Below, in pieces: positions 1-8,698 of a stretch of 45,108 nucleotides of DNA. How positions within the stretch are numbered: position 1 is the stretch's first letter; every line of letters begins with the position of its first letter. A model generated the notes under the pieces. The model was given only the letters and a program-made list of their open reading frames with translations, ran no database searches and was not told where the DNA came from. Made by a program: the position numbers and the translations under genes. The stretch is from Spirochaetales bacterium Spiro_02 (GTDB lineage Bacteria > Spirochaetota > Spirochaetia > Sphaerochaetales > Sphaerochaetaceae): assembly GCA_001604275.1 (NCBI GenBank), contig LVBD01000005.1, positions 1 through 45,108 on the forward strand, in the 5' to 3' direction.

Positions 1-261
1 CCCGCCTGAACAGCAGGGATTGCAGGGACATGGGCGGTGGTGTAGAATGGGCCATAGGAAAAATATGCAAATATTGCATTTGCCGCAAGAATCGTAGAAC
101 CTTCATACTCAATAATTCAAAATAGAAAATGAATCTGGCTTTCCCTTGCAAGAAGCAGGGGAAGCAAAGGAAAGCGCATCGGCCCCGTCAAACATCGCAC
201 CGGAATTGACGGGCACGGAAGTGAAGAACCTGCTACTATTCCTTTCAGGAGGACTGGAGCC
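1..261. other. Upstream region of the AraC-type regulator with a short gene remnant
   Basis: No intact gene is visible. Bases 22-39 match bases 931-948 (inside the effector domain of the next gene) at 17 of 18 positions, and in the same frame read Ala-Gly-Thr-Trp-Ala-Val-Val before a stop at 43-45, with another in-frame stop at 7-9. This may be a decayed end of a related GyrI-like protein, or chance. A small hairpin lies at 67-83 (arms GCAAAT/ATTTGC, 5-nt loop). A weak promoter candidate for the regulator is TTGCCG (80-85) and CATACT (104-109), 18 bases apart. Confidence 0.35.
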
Positions 262-1134
262 ATGAAAGAGTTCACTCGATTGAACGACGCCATGAGATAC
301 ATCGAGGCGCATCTCATGGAAGAGATCGACGGAAGGGAAATCGCCCGCATCGCAGACTGTTCGGAATATCACTTTCGCAGGATGTTCTCGTTTCTTGCAG
401 GAATGCCGTTGACCGAGTACATCCGCCGCAGACGCTTGTCCGTAGCGGCGGAGTTGCTTCGAACCGAAAACATGAAGATCATCGACATCGCGCTACAAGC
501 GGGATATGGCACGCCGGACGCATTTGCGAAAGCATTCGGCGCAATGCACGGGACATCCCCGTCGAAAGCACGCTTTCTTGCGACTCCGCTGAAAGCATTC
601 CCGCCAATGAATTTCTGCCTTGCGGTTTCAGGAGGAAACGAAATGGACTATCGGATCGTAGAAAAAGGAACTTTTAGTATCGTAGGAATCAGGAAACCCA
701 TACCGTTGGTATACGAAGGGAAAAATCCCCATATGGACTCCATGTGGGAAAGTCTGACGATCGATGACATCAACGAACTCAAAAGCCTATCAGACACACA
801 ACCGGAAGGAATTCTGTGCGTATCAGCGAACTTATCAGACCGGCGGGAAGAAGGGACGGAACTTGACCAGTATATCGGCGTGGCGACGACACGCGAAGCC
901 GCGAAACGATGGGAAAGATTGCACGTCGATGCCGGGACATGGGCGGTGTTCACCATCATAGGGCCCTTTCCGAGAACCCTTCAGAATGTCTGGGCAAGGA
1001 TTTATTCCGAATGGTTTCCGTCTTCGTCGTACGAATCGACAGGAGGCCCGGAAATATTGTGGAACGAAAGCCCAGACACATCAAAACCAGATTATCGCTG
1101 CGAACTTTGGATTCCGGTCAATCGAACCACATGA
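262..1134 (+). CDS. AraC-family transcriptional regulator with GyrI-like effector domain
   Basis: This 290-residue protein is a DNA-binding regulator of the AraC/XylS type in which the DNA-binding part is N-terminal. Residues 5-105 hold the two helix-turn-helix units; the second contains the typical I-A-L-Q-A-G-Y-G-T-P-D-A-F-A-K-A-F segment ending in a G-x-S-P-S motif. From about residue 125 to the end follows a GyrI-like/effector-binding domain (starting near Met-Asp-Tyr-Arg-Ile and ending in Glu-Leu-Trp-Ile-Pro-Val), the Rob/BmrR-type ligand pocket. The start is fixed by AGGAGG at 247-252. A GNAT gene follows 230 bases downstream on the same strand and may be co-transcribed. The ligand and target cannot be read from the sequence. 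The family call is firm, the role is not. Confidence 0.9.
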   Translation: MKEFTRLNDAMRYIEAHLMEEIDGREIARIADCSEYHFRRMFSFLAGMPLTEYIRRRRLSVAAELLRTENMKIIDIALQAGYGTPDAFAKAFGAMHGTSPSKARFLATPLKAFPPMNFCLAVSGGNEMDYRIVEKGTFSIVGIRKPIPLVYEGKNPHMDSMWESLTIDDINELKSLSDTQPEGILCVSANLSDRREEGTELDQYIGVATTREAAKRWERLHVDAGTWAVFTIIGPFPRTLQNVWARIYSEWFPSSSYESTGGPEILWNESPDTSKPDYRCELWIPVNRTT

Positions 1135-1364
1135 CAGGCTCTGTCAGACCAGCGAGGGGCGTGCTCCGGCTCCTGAATGACAGATGTGCGGAAAAGGGGC
1201 TGTGCCGCACATCGCCTGTTCTTCAAAGACCGCGGAACCATCCCCAAGCATTGGAAGGAAAGATAGAATCGAGAAGTATGTCGCGCCCTTTCCCTGTGAT
1301 CGCCCTTGAACAATCCTCCCATTTGGTCGATGATTTCCTCCAGAATACTTTTTGGGGGACCGGC

Positions 1365-1850
1365 ATGGCCAATTGCACGATCAGCGCCGCCTTCGGGCAC
1401 GAAGACAAAGCTAGGGAACTCTTTACCGAATATACCGAAGCGTTATTGCGTCAAGCGCCGGACTTCACCTCATATCTGGCAATGCAAAACTTCAGGCACG
1501 AGCTGGACAACCTCGAGGAAAAATACGGACCGCCTGATGGAAGACTGTACATCGCCACCGTCGACGGCAATCTCGCCGGATGCATAGCCCTACGGAAGAT
1601 CAACGACCACGAGTGCGAAATGAAGCGCCTGTACGTCCGACCTCCATTTCGAGGATGCGGAATCGCAGGCCTGCTCGTGAAAACGATCATTGCCGACGCG
1701 AAGGATATCGGTTACCGTTCCATACTGCTTGACACCTTCCCGTTCATGCAGGACGCCATCCGCCTCTATAGAAAATTCGGCTTTCAAGAAATCGAATCGT
1801 ACAACGGACGCCCGATGGAGAACCTCGTCTACATGAAGCTCGGACTGTAG
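1365..1850 (+). CDS. GNAT-family N-acetyltransferase
   Basis: A 161-residue acetyl-CoA-dependent N-acetyltransferase of the GNAT fold. The acetyl-CoA-binding motif A is visible as M-K-R-L-Y-V-R-P-P-F-R-G-C-G-I-A, followed by a helix and the late Leu-Tyr-Arg-Lys-Phe-Gly-Phe motif B. The open frame extends upstream to 909 but overlaps the AraC gene there. I chose ATG 1365 because it follows a GGGGGA Shine-Dalgarno at about 1354-1359 and the family fold begins right there (Ile-Ser-Ala-Ala-Phe-Gly-His-Glu). ATG 1278 is a weaker alternative that would add 29 residues. The substrate is unknown. It may share a transcript with the upstream regulator. Confidence 0.85.
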   Translation: MANCTISAAFGHEDKARELFTEYTEALLRQAPDFTSYLAMQNFRHELDNLEEKYGPPDGRLYIATVDGNLAGCIALRKINDHECEMKRLYVRPPFRGCGIAGLLVKTIIADAKDIGYRSILLDTFPFMQDAIRLYRKFGFQEIESYNGRPMENLVYMKLGL

Positions 1851-1938
1851 TGAAGGTCCCTCATCAGACATCACTTTGGGTTACCCTGCGCGCAACGAAC
1901 AGCGTGCAAACGACAGTCTGCTTCCGACCCGCCAGAAC

Positions 1939-4359
1939 TCAGACGACCACGACCACTTCGCTTTCCTTCCTCCCGTCATAGGGTACCAGAGTCCCCGCCA
2001 CAGGTTTTCCATCGACAGTCATCCCCGTCTCCTTCCCTTCTCCATTCCTGACGACGATTGTATAGCACGTGTCGCGGAACTGACGCCGGACGGTATAGCC
2101 TGAGATCTCCGAAGGCAGGCACGGCTCGATCCGCACCCCCTCGTAATCGGGCTTGATGCCGAGTATCCCCTGCGAAATAGATACGAAGGCCCACGCGGCG
2201 GTCCCTGTCAGCCAGCTGTTCTTCGCCTGTCCGAACAGAGGGGAATCCTTTCCCGCGATCATCTGCGAATAGACATACGGTTCGGTCGTATGGATATCGC
2301 TGATCTCCTCGGTATATGCGGGACAGATCTTTCGGTAGATCTCCCATGCCCGGTCCCCGTCGCCAAGCCGCGCTTCGGCGCAGGTGATCCAAGGATTGTT
2401 GTGGCAGAAGATTCCGGCGTTCTCCTTCACCCCCGGAGGATAACTGGATATCTCACCGAGTTCCAGATGGTAGGTCTGATACGGCGGGGCGTTCAGCACG
2501 ACCCCGTACTTCGTCTCAAGGCGTTCTTCCACCGACCGCATCGCTACCAGTGCTTCGCCAGTCTCCACACCGATGCCCGCCATGACGCACATGCCCTGCG
2601 GTTCGATGAATATCCGTCCTTCATCGCACCTGTGGCTACCCACCGGATTGCCGAACGCATCGTAGGCACGAAGAAACCAGCGCCCGTCCCACCCGCTTTC
2701 CAATACGGTCCGCGCCATGCGCTCCACTTCGCCCGACGCCGCGCCGAATTCTTCATGCAGGCCGAGCCGTTCGCACAGCCGCGCGTATTCGCGACCGTAC
2801 AGCACGAACAGCCCTCCGATGAACACGCTTTCCGCCACCGAGCCCTCGCTCGGCCCGGAAGTCTGGAAACTCTCGCCGGGCTGAGAGGAGAAACAGTTGA
2901 GATTCAGGCAGTCGTTCCAATCGGCGCGTCCGATCAAGGGCAGCCCATGCGGACCGAGATGTGTGATGGTGAACCGGAAGCTCCTTCGTAGGTGCTCCAT
3001 CAGCGGTGCGGCCTTCGAATCGTCATTGTCGAACGCCACCGATTCATCAAGAATCGAAAGATCCCCGGTCTCCTTGACATATGCGCATGTGGCCGCGATC
3101 AACCACAGCGGATCGTCGTTGAACCCGCTGCCGATGGCATTGTTCCCGCGCTTGGTCAGCGGCTGGTACTGATGGTACGCGCTTCCGTCGGAAAATTGCG
3201 TCGCCGCAATGTCCAGAATCCGTTCCCTCGCCCGTCCGGGAACCATATGGACGAACCCGAGAAGGTCCTGGCACGAATCACGGAACCCCATGCCTCGCCC
3301 CATTCCGCTTTCGAAGTAGCTTGCGCTTCTGGACATGTTGAACGTAACCATGCACTGGTACTGGTTCCAGATGTTGACCATCCGGTCGAGCTTGGCATCC
3401 CCGCTCGAGACCGAGAATCCGGAAAGCAGTCCTTCCCAGTACCGCTTCAGGGAGGAAAACGCTTCCTCGGTTTTCTCGACCGTATCGTAGCGCTTCATCA
3501 TGGCGATGGCGGGTGCTTTGTTGACGATTCCCGCCGCCTCCCATTTCTCGTCTTCGGGATTCTCCACATACCCGAGACCGAACACCACGTCGAACGACTT
3601 CCCCGGTTCCAACGTGACATCCAGCTGGTGGGCGCCGCAGGGCCGCCAGCCATGGGCGATCGAACCGGTGCACGAACCGTCGCATACCGCCCGAGGCAAG
3701 GAAGCCGAACCATACGGACCGGTGAAGGCGTCCATGGACGTATCGAACCCGTCGACATCCCTGTTCGTCCAGAACACGGCGTAATGGTTTCTCCGTTCCC
3801 GGTACTCCGTCGTATGATAGATCGCACTTCCGACCACCTCGACTTCGCCGGTGCTGTAGTTGCGTTGATAGTTCGTTGCATCGTCGTATGCATCCCAGAG
3901 GCAGAATTCGACGAAGCTGAACAACTGCACAACCTTCCGAGCCGTTCCTCGGTTTTCGAGCGTCACACGATAGATCAGGCAGGTATCGCCCTGAGGCACG
4001 AACAGCTTCTGCGTAGCTAAGATTCCGTTCTTCTCTCCCGACAATACGGAATAGCCGAGTCCATGGCGACAGACATAGGAATCGAGCGGGGTCCTCGTCG
4101 GCTGCCAGCCGGGATTCCAGACCACATCGCCGTCCTTGATATACACGCGGAACCCTTCCTGATCCATCGGACTATTGTTGTACCGGTACCGCGTCAACCT
4201 GCGCAGTCTCGCATCCTTGTAGAACGCATAGCCGCCGGCGGTGTTGGAAAGCAGCGCGAAGAAATCCTCCGATCCCAGATAGTTGATCCAAGGAAGCGGA
4301 GTCTTCGGCGTCTCGATCACATATTCTTTCGCACCGTCGTCAAAATGACCGAATTTCAT
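1939..4359 (-). CDS. Cellobiose phosphorylase (glycoside hydrolase family 94)
   Basis: Cytoplasmic enzyme that splits a beta-1,4-linked glucose disaccharide with phosphate, giving glucose 1-phosphate and glucose and so saving one ATP. The protein is 806 residues, close to the usual 810-820 of cellobiose phosphorylases. It opens with the characteristic M-K-F-G-H-F-D-D segment, has an N-terminal beta-sandwich, then an alpha/alpha barrel with [11 protein letters not shown] near 352-362, and A-D-W-N-D around 479-483, whose last Asp sits where the family catalytic acid lies. The start at 4359 is supported by a run of G (GGGGGG) just upstream; an in-frame extension to 4500 lacks this. There is no signal peptide. 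Cellobiose is the likeliest substrate, but longer cellodextrins or related glucosides cannot be excluded. No dedicated transporter is in the window. Confidence 0.9.
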   Translation of the reverse strand: MKFGHFDDGAKEYVIETPKTPLPWINYLGSEDFFALLSNTAGGYAFYKDARLRRLTRYRYNNSPMDQEGFRVYIKDGDVVWNPGWQPTRTPLDSYVCRHGLGYSVLSGEKNGILATQKLFVPQGDTCLIYRVTLENRGTARKVVQLFSFVEFCLWDAYDDATNYQRNYSTGEVEVVGSAIYHTTEYRERRNHYAVFWTNRDVDGFDTSMDAFTGPYGSASLPRAVCDGSCTGSIAHGWRPCGAHQLDVTLEPGKSFDVVFGLGYVENPEDEKWEAAGIVNKAPAIAMMKRYDTVEKTEEAFSSLKRYWEGLLSGFSVSSGDAKLDRMVNIWNQYQCMVTFNMSRSASYFESGMGRGMGFRDSCQDLLGFVHMVPGRARERILDIAATQFSDGSAYHQYQPLTKRGNNAIGSGFNDDPLWLIAATCAYVKETGDLSILDESVAFDNDDSKAAPLMEHLRRSFRFTITHLGPHGLPLIGRADWNDCLNLNCFSSQPGESFQTSGPSEGSVAESVFIGGLFVLYGREYARLCERLGLHEEFGAASGEVERMARTVLESGWDGRWFLRAYDAFGNPVGSHRCDEGRIFIEPQGMCVMAGIGVETGEALVAMRSVEERLETKYGVVLNAPPYQTYHLELGEISSYPPGVKENAGIFCHNNPWITCAEARLGDGDRAWEIYRKICPAYTEEISDIHTTEPYVYSQMIAGKDSPLFGQAKNSWLTGTAAWAFVSISQGILGIKPDYEGVRIEPCLPSEISGYTVRRQFRDTCYTIVVRNGEGKETGMTVDGKPVAGTLVPYDGRKESEVVVVV

Positions 4360-4827
4360 ATGTCCCCCCCTGAAATAGCTCATGATGCCACACCTCCGGA
4401 CAGGACAGCCGCTTTCCGCTCGCTGATTCCGGTCCGCCCAAACGAGCCGCCGTACGAACATCTCCCACCGAAGAATCAAGTACAACGGATGTACAAACAA
4501 CGTCAGGCAACGGGCAGGGAATCTCCCCCCTCAACACCATCAATGCCCTCAGGAACCTTCGGAAAGCAACAGCACCATTCCCATGTACAGGAAAATTGCA
4601 GGAGAATGCCCAAAGGAATTCCAGCGGCCGATGACCTGACCAATCTTCATACGATGGAGTCTTCGATTCTACGACACGACGACGAGAAGCGGCGACAAAC
4701 CGAACATGTGTCTCGAAGAAAAACTCATAGTATTTTCCCATCAAATCTCGATCCATGCAAGTATCATCATGGACCTTTCGGTTACTTTCGAAAGGAATCC
4801 TGCAAAACCATAGATGGTATGTCCCCT
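4360..4827. other. 468-bp intergenic region upstream of the cellobiose phosphorylase gene
   Basis: No convincing gene is seen; open frames crossing it are shadows of the flanking enzymes. It holds an inverted repeat GTACA-ACGGA-TGTAC at 4480-4494, about 120 bases before the phosphorylase start, which could be a regulator site. It also holds a 7-bp hairpin at 4774-4795 (CCTTTCG/CGAAAGG) just past the end of the metallo-hydrolase gene, without a T-run after it. The promoter of the phosphorylase gene should lie here. Confidence 0.4.
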
Positions 4828-5661
4828 TTATTCGAGAAAGATCGTCGTACCAGTCACATTGTGGAAGTTCGCAGGAGATGCCGCAAGCGCCATGTCGACG
4901 GCCTCCTTGCCGGAACAGTGGCACAGCCCGAGGATGTCGATGCCCATCCGCGAGCATTCGGACAGCGTCGAACCGATCGTCGAGGCTTCAGCCTCCGCAA
5001 GATGCACTCCGCCCAGCACAGCTTGGATGTGCCGATGACCGAACAGGGTCCTGACCGTATCGAGAATATTCAGGATTCCCGGATGGGAACACCCTACGAG
5101 CACGACAAGCCCTTTCCCGCCCTCCACCACCAGCGACACTTCATCGAGGAATCTATCCGGCACCCACCTATCTCCATCGAGAAGCACGAAACGAGGATGC
5201 AATGCGTCGGCTCGTCCGGAAGAGAAACCTGTGACGATCCAGCTCCCTTTTGCGATCTCGACCTTTGATGCAACAACGTTATATTCGATACAGTTCCTTT
5301 TTAGGAATGATATATCAAATTCCGGCCCCAAATACTGACAGTAAGAATCGAACAGACCATATTTCGGAATGAAGAATCCGTTTCCGGTCCAGACGACGAA
5401 CCGCCGATCTTCCCGGCTCGCGACGAACGACACGAAACCGCCACCGTGGTCATAATGCCCATGGCTGAGCACCACATGGTCGACCCGCCGGAGATCCTTG
5501 CCCAGTTTCCCTGCGTTGCGCACGAACGCATCGCTCTGGCCGGTATCGAACAGAACCGTTGCGGTTTCCGTCTCGACAAGAAACGAAAGGCCGTGCTCGA
5601 CCGACAACCCCCGATGGTGTCCTCCGGTATTTTCCACAAGCGTCGTGATCTCTATCGCCAT
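4828..5661 (-). CDS. Metallo-beta-lactamase-fold hydrolase (COG1237-like)
   Basis: A 277-residue metal-dependent hydrolase. The zinc-binding signature H-G-H-Y-D-H-G-G-G is at about residues 78-86, preceded by L-F-D-T-G-Q-S-D, and a C-terminal G-G-V-H-L plus L-C-H-C-S-G complete the metal site. This arrangement is typical of the subgroup annotated as 7,8-dihydropterin-6-methyl-4-(beta-D-ribofuranosyl)aminobenzene 5'-phosphate synthase-like in archaea. In bacteria its substrate is mostly unknown, so I leave it as a family call. I chose ATG 5661 because the fold starts at once and AAGAAG lies upstream; the frame is open to 5751. It lies 112 bases downstream of deoD on the same strand and could be co-transcribed with it. 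Confidence 0.85.
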   Translation of the reverse strand: MAIEITTLVENTGGHHRGLSVEHGLSFLVETETATVLFDTGQSDAFVRNAGKLGKDLRRVDHVVLSHGHYDHGGGFVSFVASREDRRFVVWTGNGFFIPKYGLFDSYCQYLGPEFDISFLKRNCIEYNVVASKVEIAKGSWIVTGFSSGRADALHPRFVLLDGDRWVPDRFLDEVSLVVEGGKGLVVLVGCSHPGILNILDTVRTLFGHRHIQAVLGGVHLAEAEASTIGSTLSECSRMGIDILGLCHCSGKEAVDMALAASPANFHNVTGTTIFLE

Positions 5662-5773
5662 ATCATCTTCTTTTCGGCATCCTTCCGCACCACCATCCGA
5701 CGGCGCGTTCACCGGACGTGACGCGCCACGGAGCGACGCAAGCGCGCACATTCCCTACCGATATTCCCCGCAG

Positions 5774-6487
5774 CTACTCATTGAACAAGGTGTGCAAGGC
5801 CAGTTCTACCATGGAATCGAATGTGACCTGTCGTTCCTCAGACGGGACATTCTCCCCGGTGACCAAGGAATCGCTGACGGTCATGATCGTCAGCGCCTCC
5901 ACCTGCTTGATCGCCGCAATGGTATACAATTCGCACGTCTCCATATCGACGGCCATCGCACCCAGAGAAGCCGCCATCCGAGCCTTCTCTTCACCTTTTT
6001 CATCGTAGAACTGGTCGCTGGTGAACACGCTGCCGACCACCGCGGGCAGATTGAGTCGTCGGGCGATCCTCCAAGCCTTCTCCAGCAGGCCGAACGTTGC
6101 CACCGGTGCGAATTCGTACGACCATCCGAACCGGGACCGGTTCATCCCGCCATCGCTATGGGCGGCCTGAGCGATCAGGATATCCTTCAGATGCAGCTGC
6201 GGGAGCAGCGAACCGCAGGTTCCGATCCGGACCAATCGTTTCGCTCCGTATTCCTGGATCAATTCGGTAGCGTAGATGGAGAACGAAGGCATGCCCATCC
6301 CGGTTCCCTGCACAGAAACCCGATGGCCGTTCCAATATCCGGTATATCCGTACATGCCCCTGATTTCATTGTACCGGACGGCATCGCTCAAAAACGTCTG
6401 TGCGACATGCTGAGCCCGCAACGGATCTCCCGGTAGCAGGACCGCTTCGGCAACGGAATCCGGCTCTGCGACGATATGTATGCTCAT
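5774..6487 (-). CDS. deoD: Purine nucleoside phosphorylase, DeoD type
   Basis: Hexameric-type purine nucleoside phosphorylase, 237 residues (family usual 235-240). It phosphorolyses purine (deoxy)nucleosides to the base and (deoxy)ribose 1-phosphate in the cytoplasm. The diagnostic pieces are visible: L-L-P-G-D-P-L-R-A near the N-terminus, G-T-G-M-G-M-P-S-F-S-I-Y, R-I-G-T-C-G-S, the A-V-D-M-E-T-C-E-L nucleoside-binding loop, and S-D-S-L-V-T-G-E containing the catalytic Asp. I chose ATG 6487, nine bases after GGAAGG; another ATG three codons upstream abuts that Shine-Dalgarno and is unlikely. The gene heads a probable short operon with the metallo-hydrolase, and the divergent upstream gene is the editing protein at 6714. 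Confidence 0.93.
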   Translation of the reverse strand: MSIHIVAEPDSVAEAVLLPGDPLRAQHVAQTFLSDAVRYNEIRGMYGYTGYWNGHRVSVQGTGMGMPSFSIYATELIQEYGAKRLVRIGTCGSLLPQLHLKDILIAQAAHSDGGMNRSRFGWSYEFAPVATFGLLEKAWRIARRLNLPAVVGSVFTSDQFYDEKGEEKARMAASLGAMAVDMETCELYTIAAIKQVEALTIMTVSDSLVTGENVPSEERQVTFDSMVELALHTLFNE

Positions 6488-6658
6488 GATGATCATCCTT
6501 CCCGAACGTCCCGCCGGACATCCGGCAGGACGAACAGATATGATATAGTATGATGCTATCCCTATACCATAGGTTGTACCGCATGGACATGATCTCGCGC
6601 AATACAAATCATCCGGCACGGGGGCACCATGGAGCTCTCACAGAGAAATCGTCCGCAG

Positions 6659-6688
6659 TTTACCAAACGACGATCTCCAGAGTATACT
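6659..6688 (+). promoter_or_regulatory. Candidate sigma-70 promoter for the ProXp-ala-like gene
   Basis: TTTACC (6659-6664) and TATACT (6683-6688) are 18 bases apart and end 25 bases before the start codon. They match the consensus hexamers at 4 and 5 of 6 positions. This is by inspection only. Confidence 0.4.
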
Positions 6689-6713
6689 CGCAAGGAACGA
6701 TGGAGGCCGAACG

Positions 6714-7205
6714 ATGAACCCCGAACAACAGAAAGTGTTCGACGAACTTGACAAGTCGGGAATCCGCTATGAGGTGATCTTCCATCCTCCGGTCTTTACC
6801 ATCGAGGAGGCCGATGCTCTGCATCTCGACGGGCCCGGCACGATGCTCAAGAATCTGTTTTTACGCGACGCGAAGGGAAAACGATTTTTTCTCGTTTCTA
6901 TGAAAGAAGAGAAGCGCGCCGATCTTCGAGCGCTCCAAGCCAGGCTGGGATGTAGCCGCCTGAGCTTCGCATCGGAACAACGACTCATGGAAATGCTCGG
7001 ACTGAGGAAAGGATCCGTTACACCAATGGGATTGCTCAACGACGAAACGCATGTCGTGGAGTTTTTTCTGGACGATGAAGTCGCTCCCGAAACAAACATC
7101 GGAGTACATCCGAACGACAACGCCGCCACGGTATATCTGCGCATGAAGGATCTGGAACGCCTGCTTACGTCGCATGGGCATGCAGTGCATCGTATCAAGA
7201 TCTAG
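6714..7205 (+). CDS. ProXp-ala/YbaK-type aminoacyl-tRNA deacylase
   Basis: A 163-residue free-standing trans-editing protein, predicted to hydrolyse mischarged alanyl-tRNA(Pro) and so protect translation of proline codons. The family hallmarks are Y-E-V-I-F-H-P-P-V-F-T near residue 20, the K-N-L-F-L-R-D segment with the conserved lysine near 46, and G-S-V-T-P-M-G-L-L-N-D near 105, as in ProXp-ala (formerly PrdX/YbaK-like) proteins. GGAGG at 6702-6706 sets the start. It stands alone between deoD (divergent) and the liv operon. Exact specificity (Ala versus Cys or other amino acids) cannot be decided by eye, though the G-S-V-T-P-x-G-L-x-N-D block favours the ProXp-ala group. Confidence 0.85.
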   Translation: MNPEQQKVFDELDKSGIRYEVIFHPPVFTIEEADALHLDGPGTMLKNLFLRDAKGKRFFLVSMKEEKRADLRALQARLGCSRLSFASEQRLMEMLGLRKGSVTPMGLLNDETHVVEFFLDDEVAPETNIGVHPNDNAATVYLRMKDLERLLTSHGHAVHRIKI

Positions 7206-7320
7206 CTCCGCGGGGACTTTTCCATACCGAAAGCAAGGCGATTGTTGCAACAGCGCAACAGCTCCATGAAAAAAAACGGAGGCATGTTGCATTTTTTCCA
7301 CCTTTTCAAACGAATATTCA

Positions 7321-7350
7321 TTGCGCACAGCATATCTCATACGATATTAT
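7321..7350 (+). promoter_or_regulatory. Candidate promoter for the liv transporter operon
   Basis: TTGCGC (7321-7326) and TATTAT (7345-7350), 18 bases apart, lie 32 bases upstream of the livJ start codon. The region before it has an imperfect inverted repeat GTTGC/GCAAC near 7244-7259. The call is tentative. Confidence 0.35.
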
Positions 7351-7382
7351 TTCGTATCACACACTCTGGGAGGCGCAAAGCT

Positions 7383-8558
7383 ATGAAGAAACTGGTATCA
7401 TTGTTTCTGGTTGTTCTTGTACTCGTAACCGCCGTTCCCCTGTTCGCAGGAGGAGCCAAGGAAGGTTCGCAGGCCAACGTCGTAAAGATCGGTATTTTCG
7501 AACCGTCCACCGGCGATTCCGCATCCGGAGGCAAGAAAGAGATGCTCGGCATGCAGTACGCGAACAAAGAGACTCCGACCGTCGAAGTTGGCGGCACGAC
7601 CTATCAGGTCGAGTTGGTCGCCGCGGACAACGGCTCCACGACAGACAAAGCTCCGTCGGCCGCGTCTCAGCTGGTCAGCGAAGGCGTCGCCGTCGTCCTG
7701 GGCTCGTATGGATCGGGCGTATCGATCGCCGGAGGACCGATCTTCGACGATGCCGGCCTTGCCGCGATCGGCGTGACCTGCACGAACCCGAACGTCACCG
7801 CAGGAAACGACTATTACTTCCGCATCTGTTTCCTTGATCCGTTCCAGGGCACTGTGCTCGCCCGTTTCGCCATCGACAAGTTCGGCGCCGATACGGTCTA
7901 TTGCCTCGGCGAAGCCGGAAATGAATACGACCAGGGGCTGATCGCATTTTTCAAGCAGGCCTTCGAAGCCGCAGGAGGAACGGTCATCACCGACTCATTC
8001 CCGACCAACAACTCCGACTTCACATCGTATCTCAACAAAGCTAGAAGCAACGGCGCCGACGTGATCTTCACTCCGGTATCCATCGCCTATTCGACGCAGA
8101 TACTCCGCCAGGCGGCGTCCTTGGGGATCTCCGCTCCGTTCCTCGGGTCCGACACGCTGGACGACAACATGGTTCTCGATGCAACGACCGGCACGAACAT
8201 CAAGCTGTATGTCTCGACGTTCTACCAGGAAGGCGGCGACACGACGTTTGACGCTGGCGTCAAGAACTATATCAATTCCGATTCCACGGCTCTGACCGCC
8301 AACGGCGGCAACGATACGATCTCGGCCGTGACCGCGATGGGCTACGACGCATACTATGTCGCCCTTGAAGCGATCAAGAAGGCAGGATCCATCGATCCTG
8401 GCGCGATCAAGAAGGCGCTCTGGGATGTCGAGTACGACGGCGTATCCGGTCACATCGCGTTCGATGACGTGAACGGCGATGCAATCAGGAACACCGCGTA
8501 TATCAAGCGTTCCAACAACAGCGGAGCCTGGGAGTTCGAAACGGTCCAGACCGTCTGA
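7383..8558 (+). CDS. livJ: Branched-chain amino-acid-type ABC transporter substrate-binding protein
   Basis: A 391-residue periplasmic binding protein of the LivJ/Leu-Ile-Val family (type I fold), the substrate receptor of the transporter encoded next. Residues 1-22 form a signal peptide ending in Leu-Phe-Ala-Gly-Gly-Ala-Lys-Glu, a form common in spirochaete binding proteins and without a lipobox cysteine. The mature part begins V-V-K-I-G-I-F-E-P-S-T-G and contains V-L-G-S-Y-G-S-G-V-S, the usual ligand-loop region. GGGAGG at 7368-7373 fixes ATG 7383; the frame is open upstream to 7242 but gives no signal peptide there. A terminator-like hairpin follows. Ligand could be branched-chain amino acids or another amide or amino acid; the sequence does not decide. 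Confidence 0.88.
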   Translation: MKKLVSLFLVVLVLVTAVPLFAGGAKEGSQANVVKIGIFEPSTGDSASGGKKEMLGMQYANKETPTVEVGGTTYQVELVAADNGSTTDKAPSAASQLVSEGVAVVLGSYGSGVSIAGGPIFDDAGLAAIGVTCTNPNVTAGNDYYFRICFLDPFQGTVLARFAIDKFGADTVYCLGEAGNEYDQGLIAFFKQAFEAAGGTVITDSFPTNNSDFTSYLNKARSNGADVIFTPVSIAYSTQILRQAASLGISAPFLGSDTLDDNMVLDATTGTNIKLYVSTFYQEGGDTTFDAGVKNYINSDSTALTANGGNDTISAVTAMGYDAYYVALEAIKKAGSIDPGAIKKALWDVEYDGVSGHIAFDDVNGDAIRNTAYIKRSNNSGAWEFETVQTV

Positions 8559-8581
8559 TTTCCCCGACTACCTTTTCGCGC

Positions 8582-8621
8582 GGACTCCTGGCGGTGTCTG
8601 TCAGGAGTCCCTCATTTTTTT
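8582..8621 (+). terminator. Terminator-like hairpin between livJ and livH
   Basis: A perfect 9-bp inverted repeat, GGACTCCTG (8582-8590) and CAGGAGTCC (8602-8610), encloses an 11-base loop and is followed by a T-rich run up to 8621. It starts 23 bases after the livJ stop, inside the operon, and probably terminates part of the transcription so that the binding protein is made in excess over the membrane parts. Confidence 0.8.
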
Positions 8622-8698
8622 CGATAGAAAAGAGTACTCTCCGTCACGAAATCCAGAGTATTCTTTTGTGTAGGAAAACCAACTATCAGGGGGAGCTC

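Noticed and set aside
2992-4020. 342-codon open frame antisense to the cellobiose phosphorylase gene
   Set aside because: It is the mirror of a high-GC conserved enzyme frame and shows no protein family features.
4340-4957. 205-codon minus-strand frame filling the gap before the cellobiose phosphorylase gene
   Set aside because: It overlaps the end of the metallo-hydrolase and the start of the phosphorylase in other frames, has no good ribosome site, and its residue make-up does not look like a folded protein.
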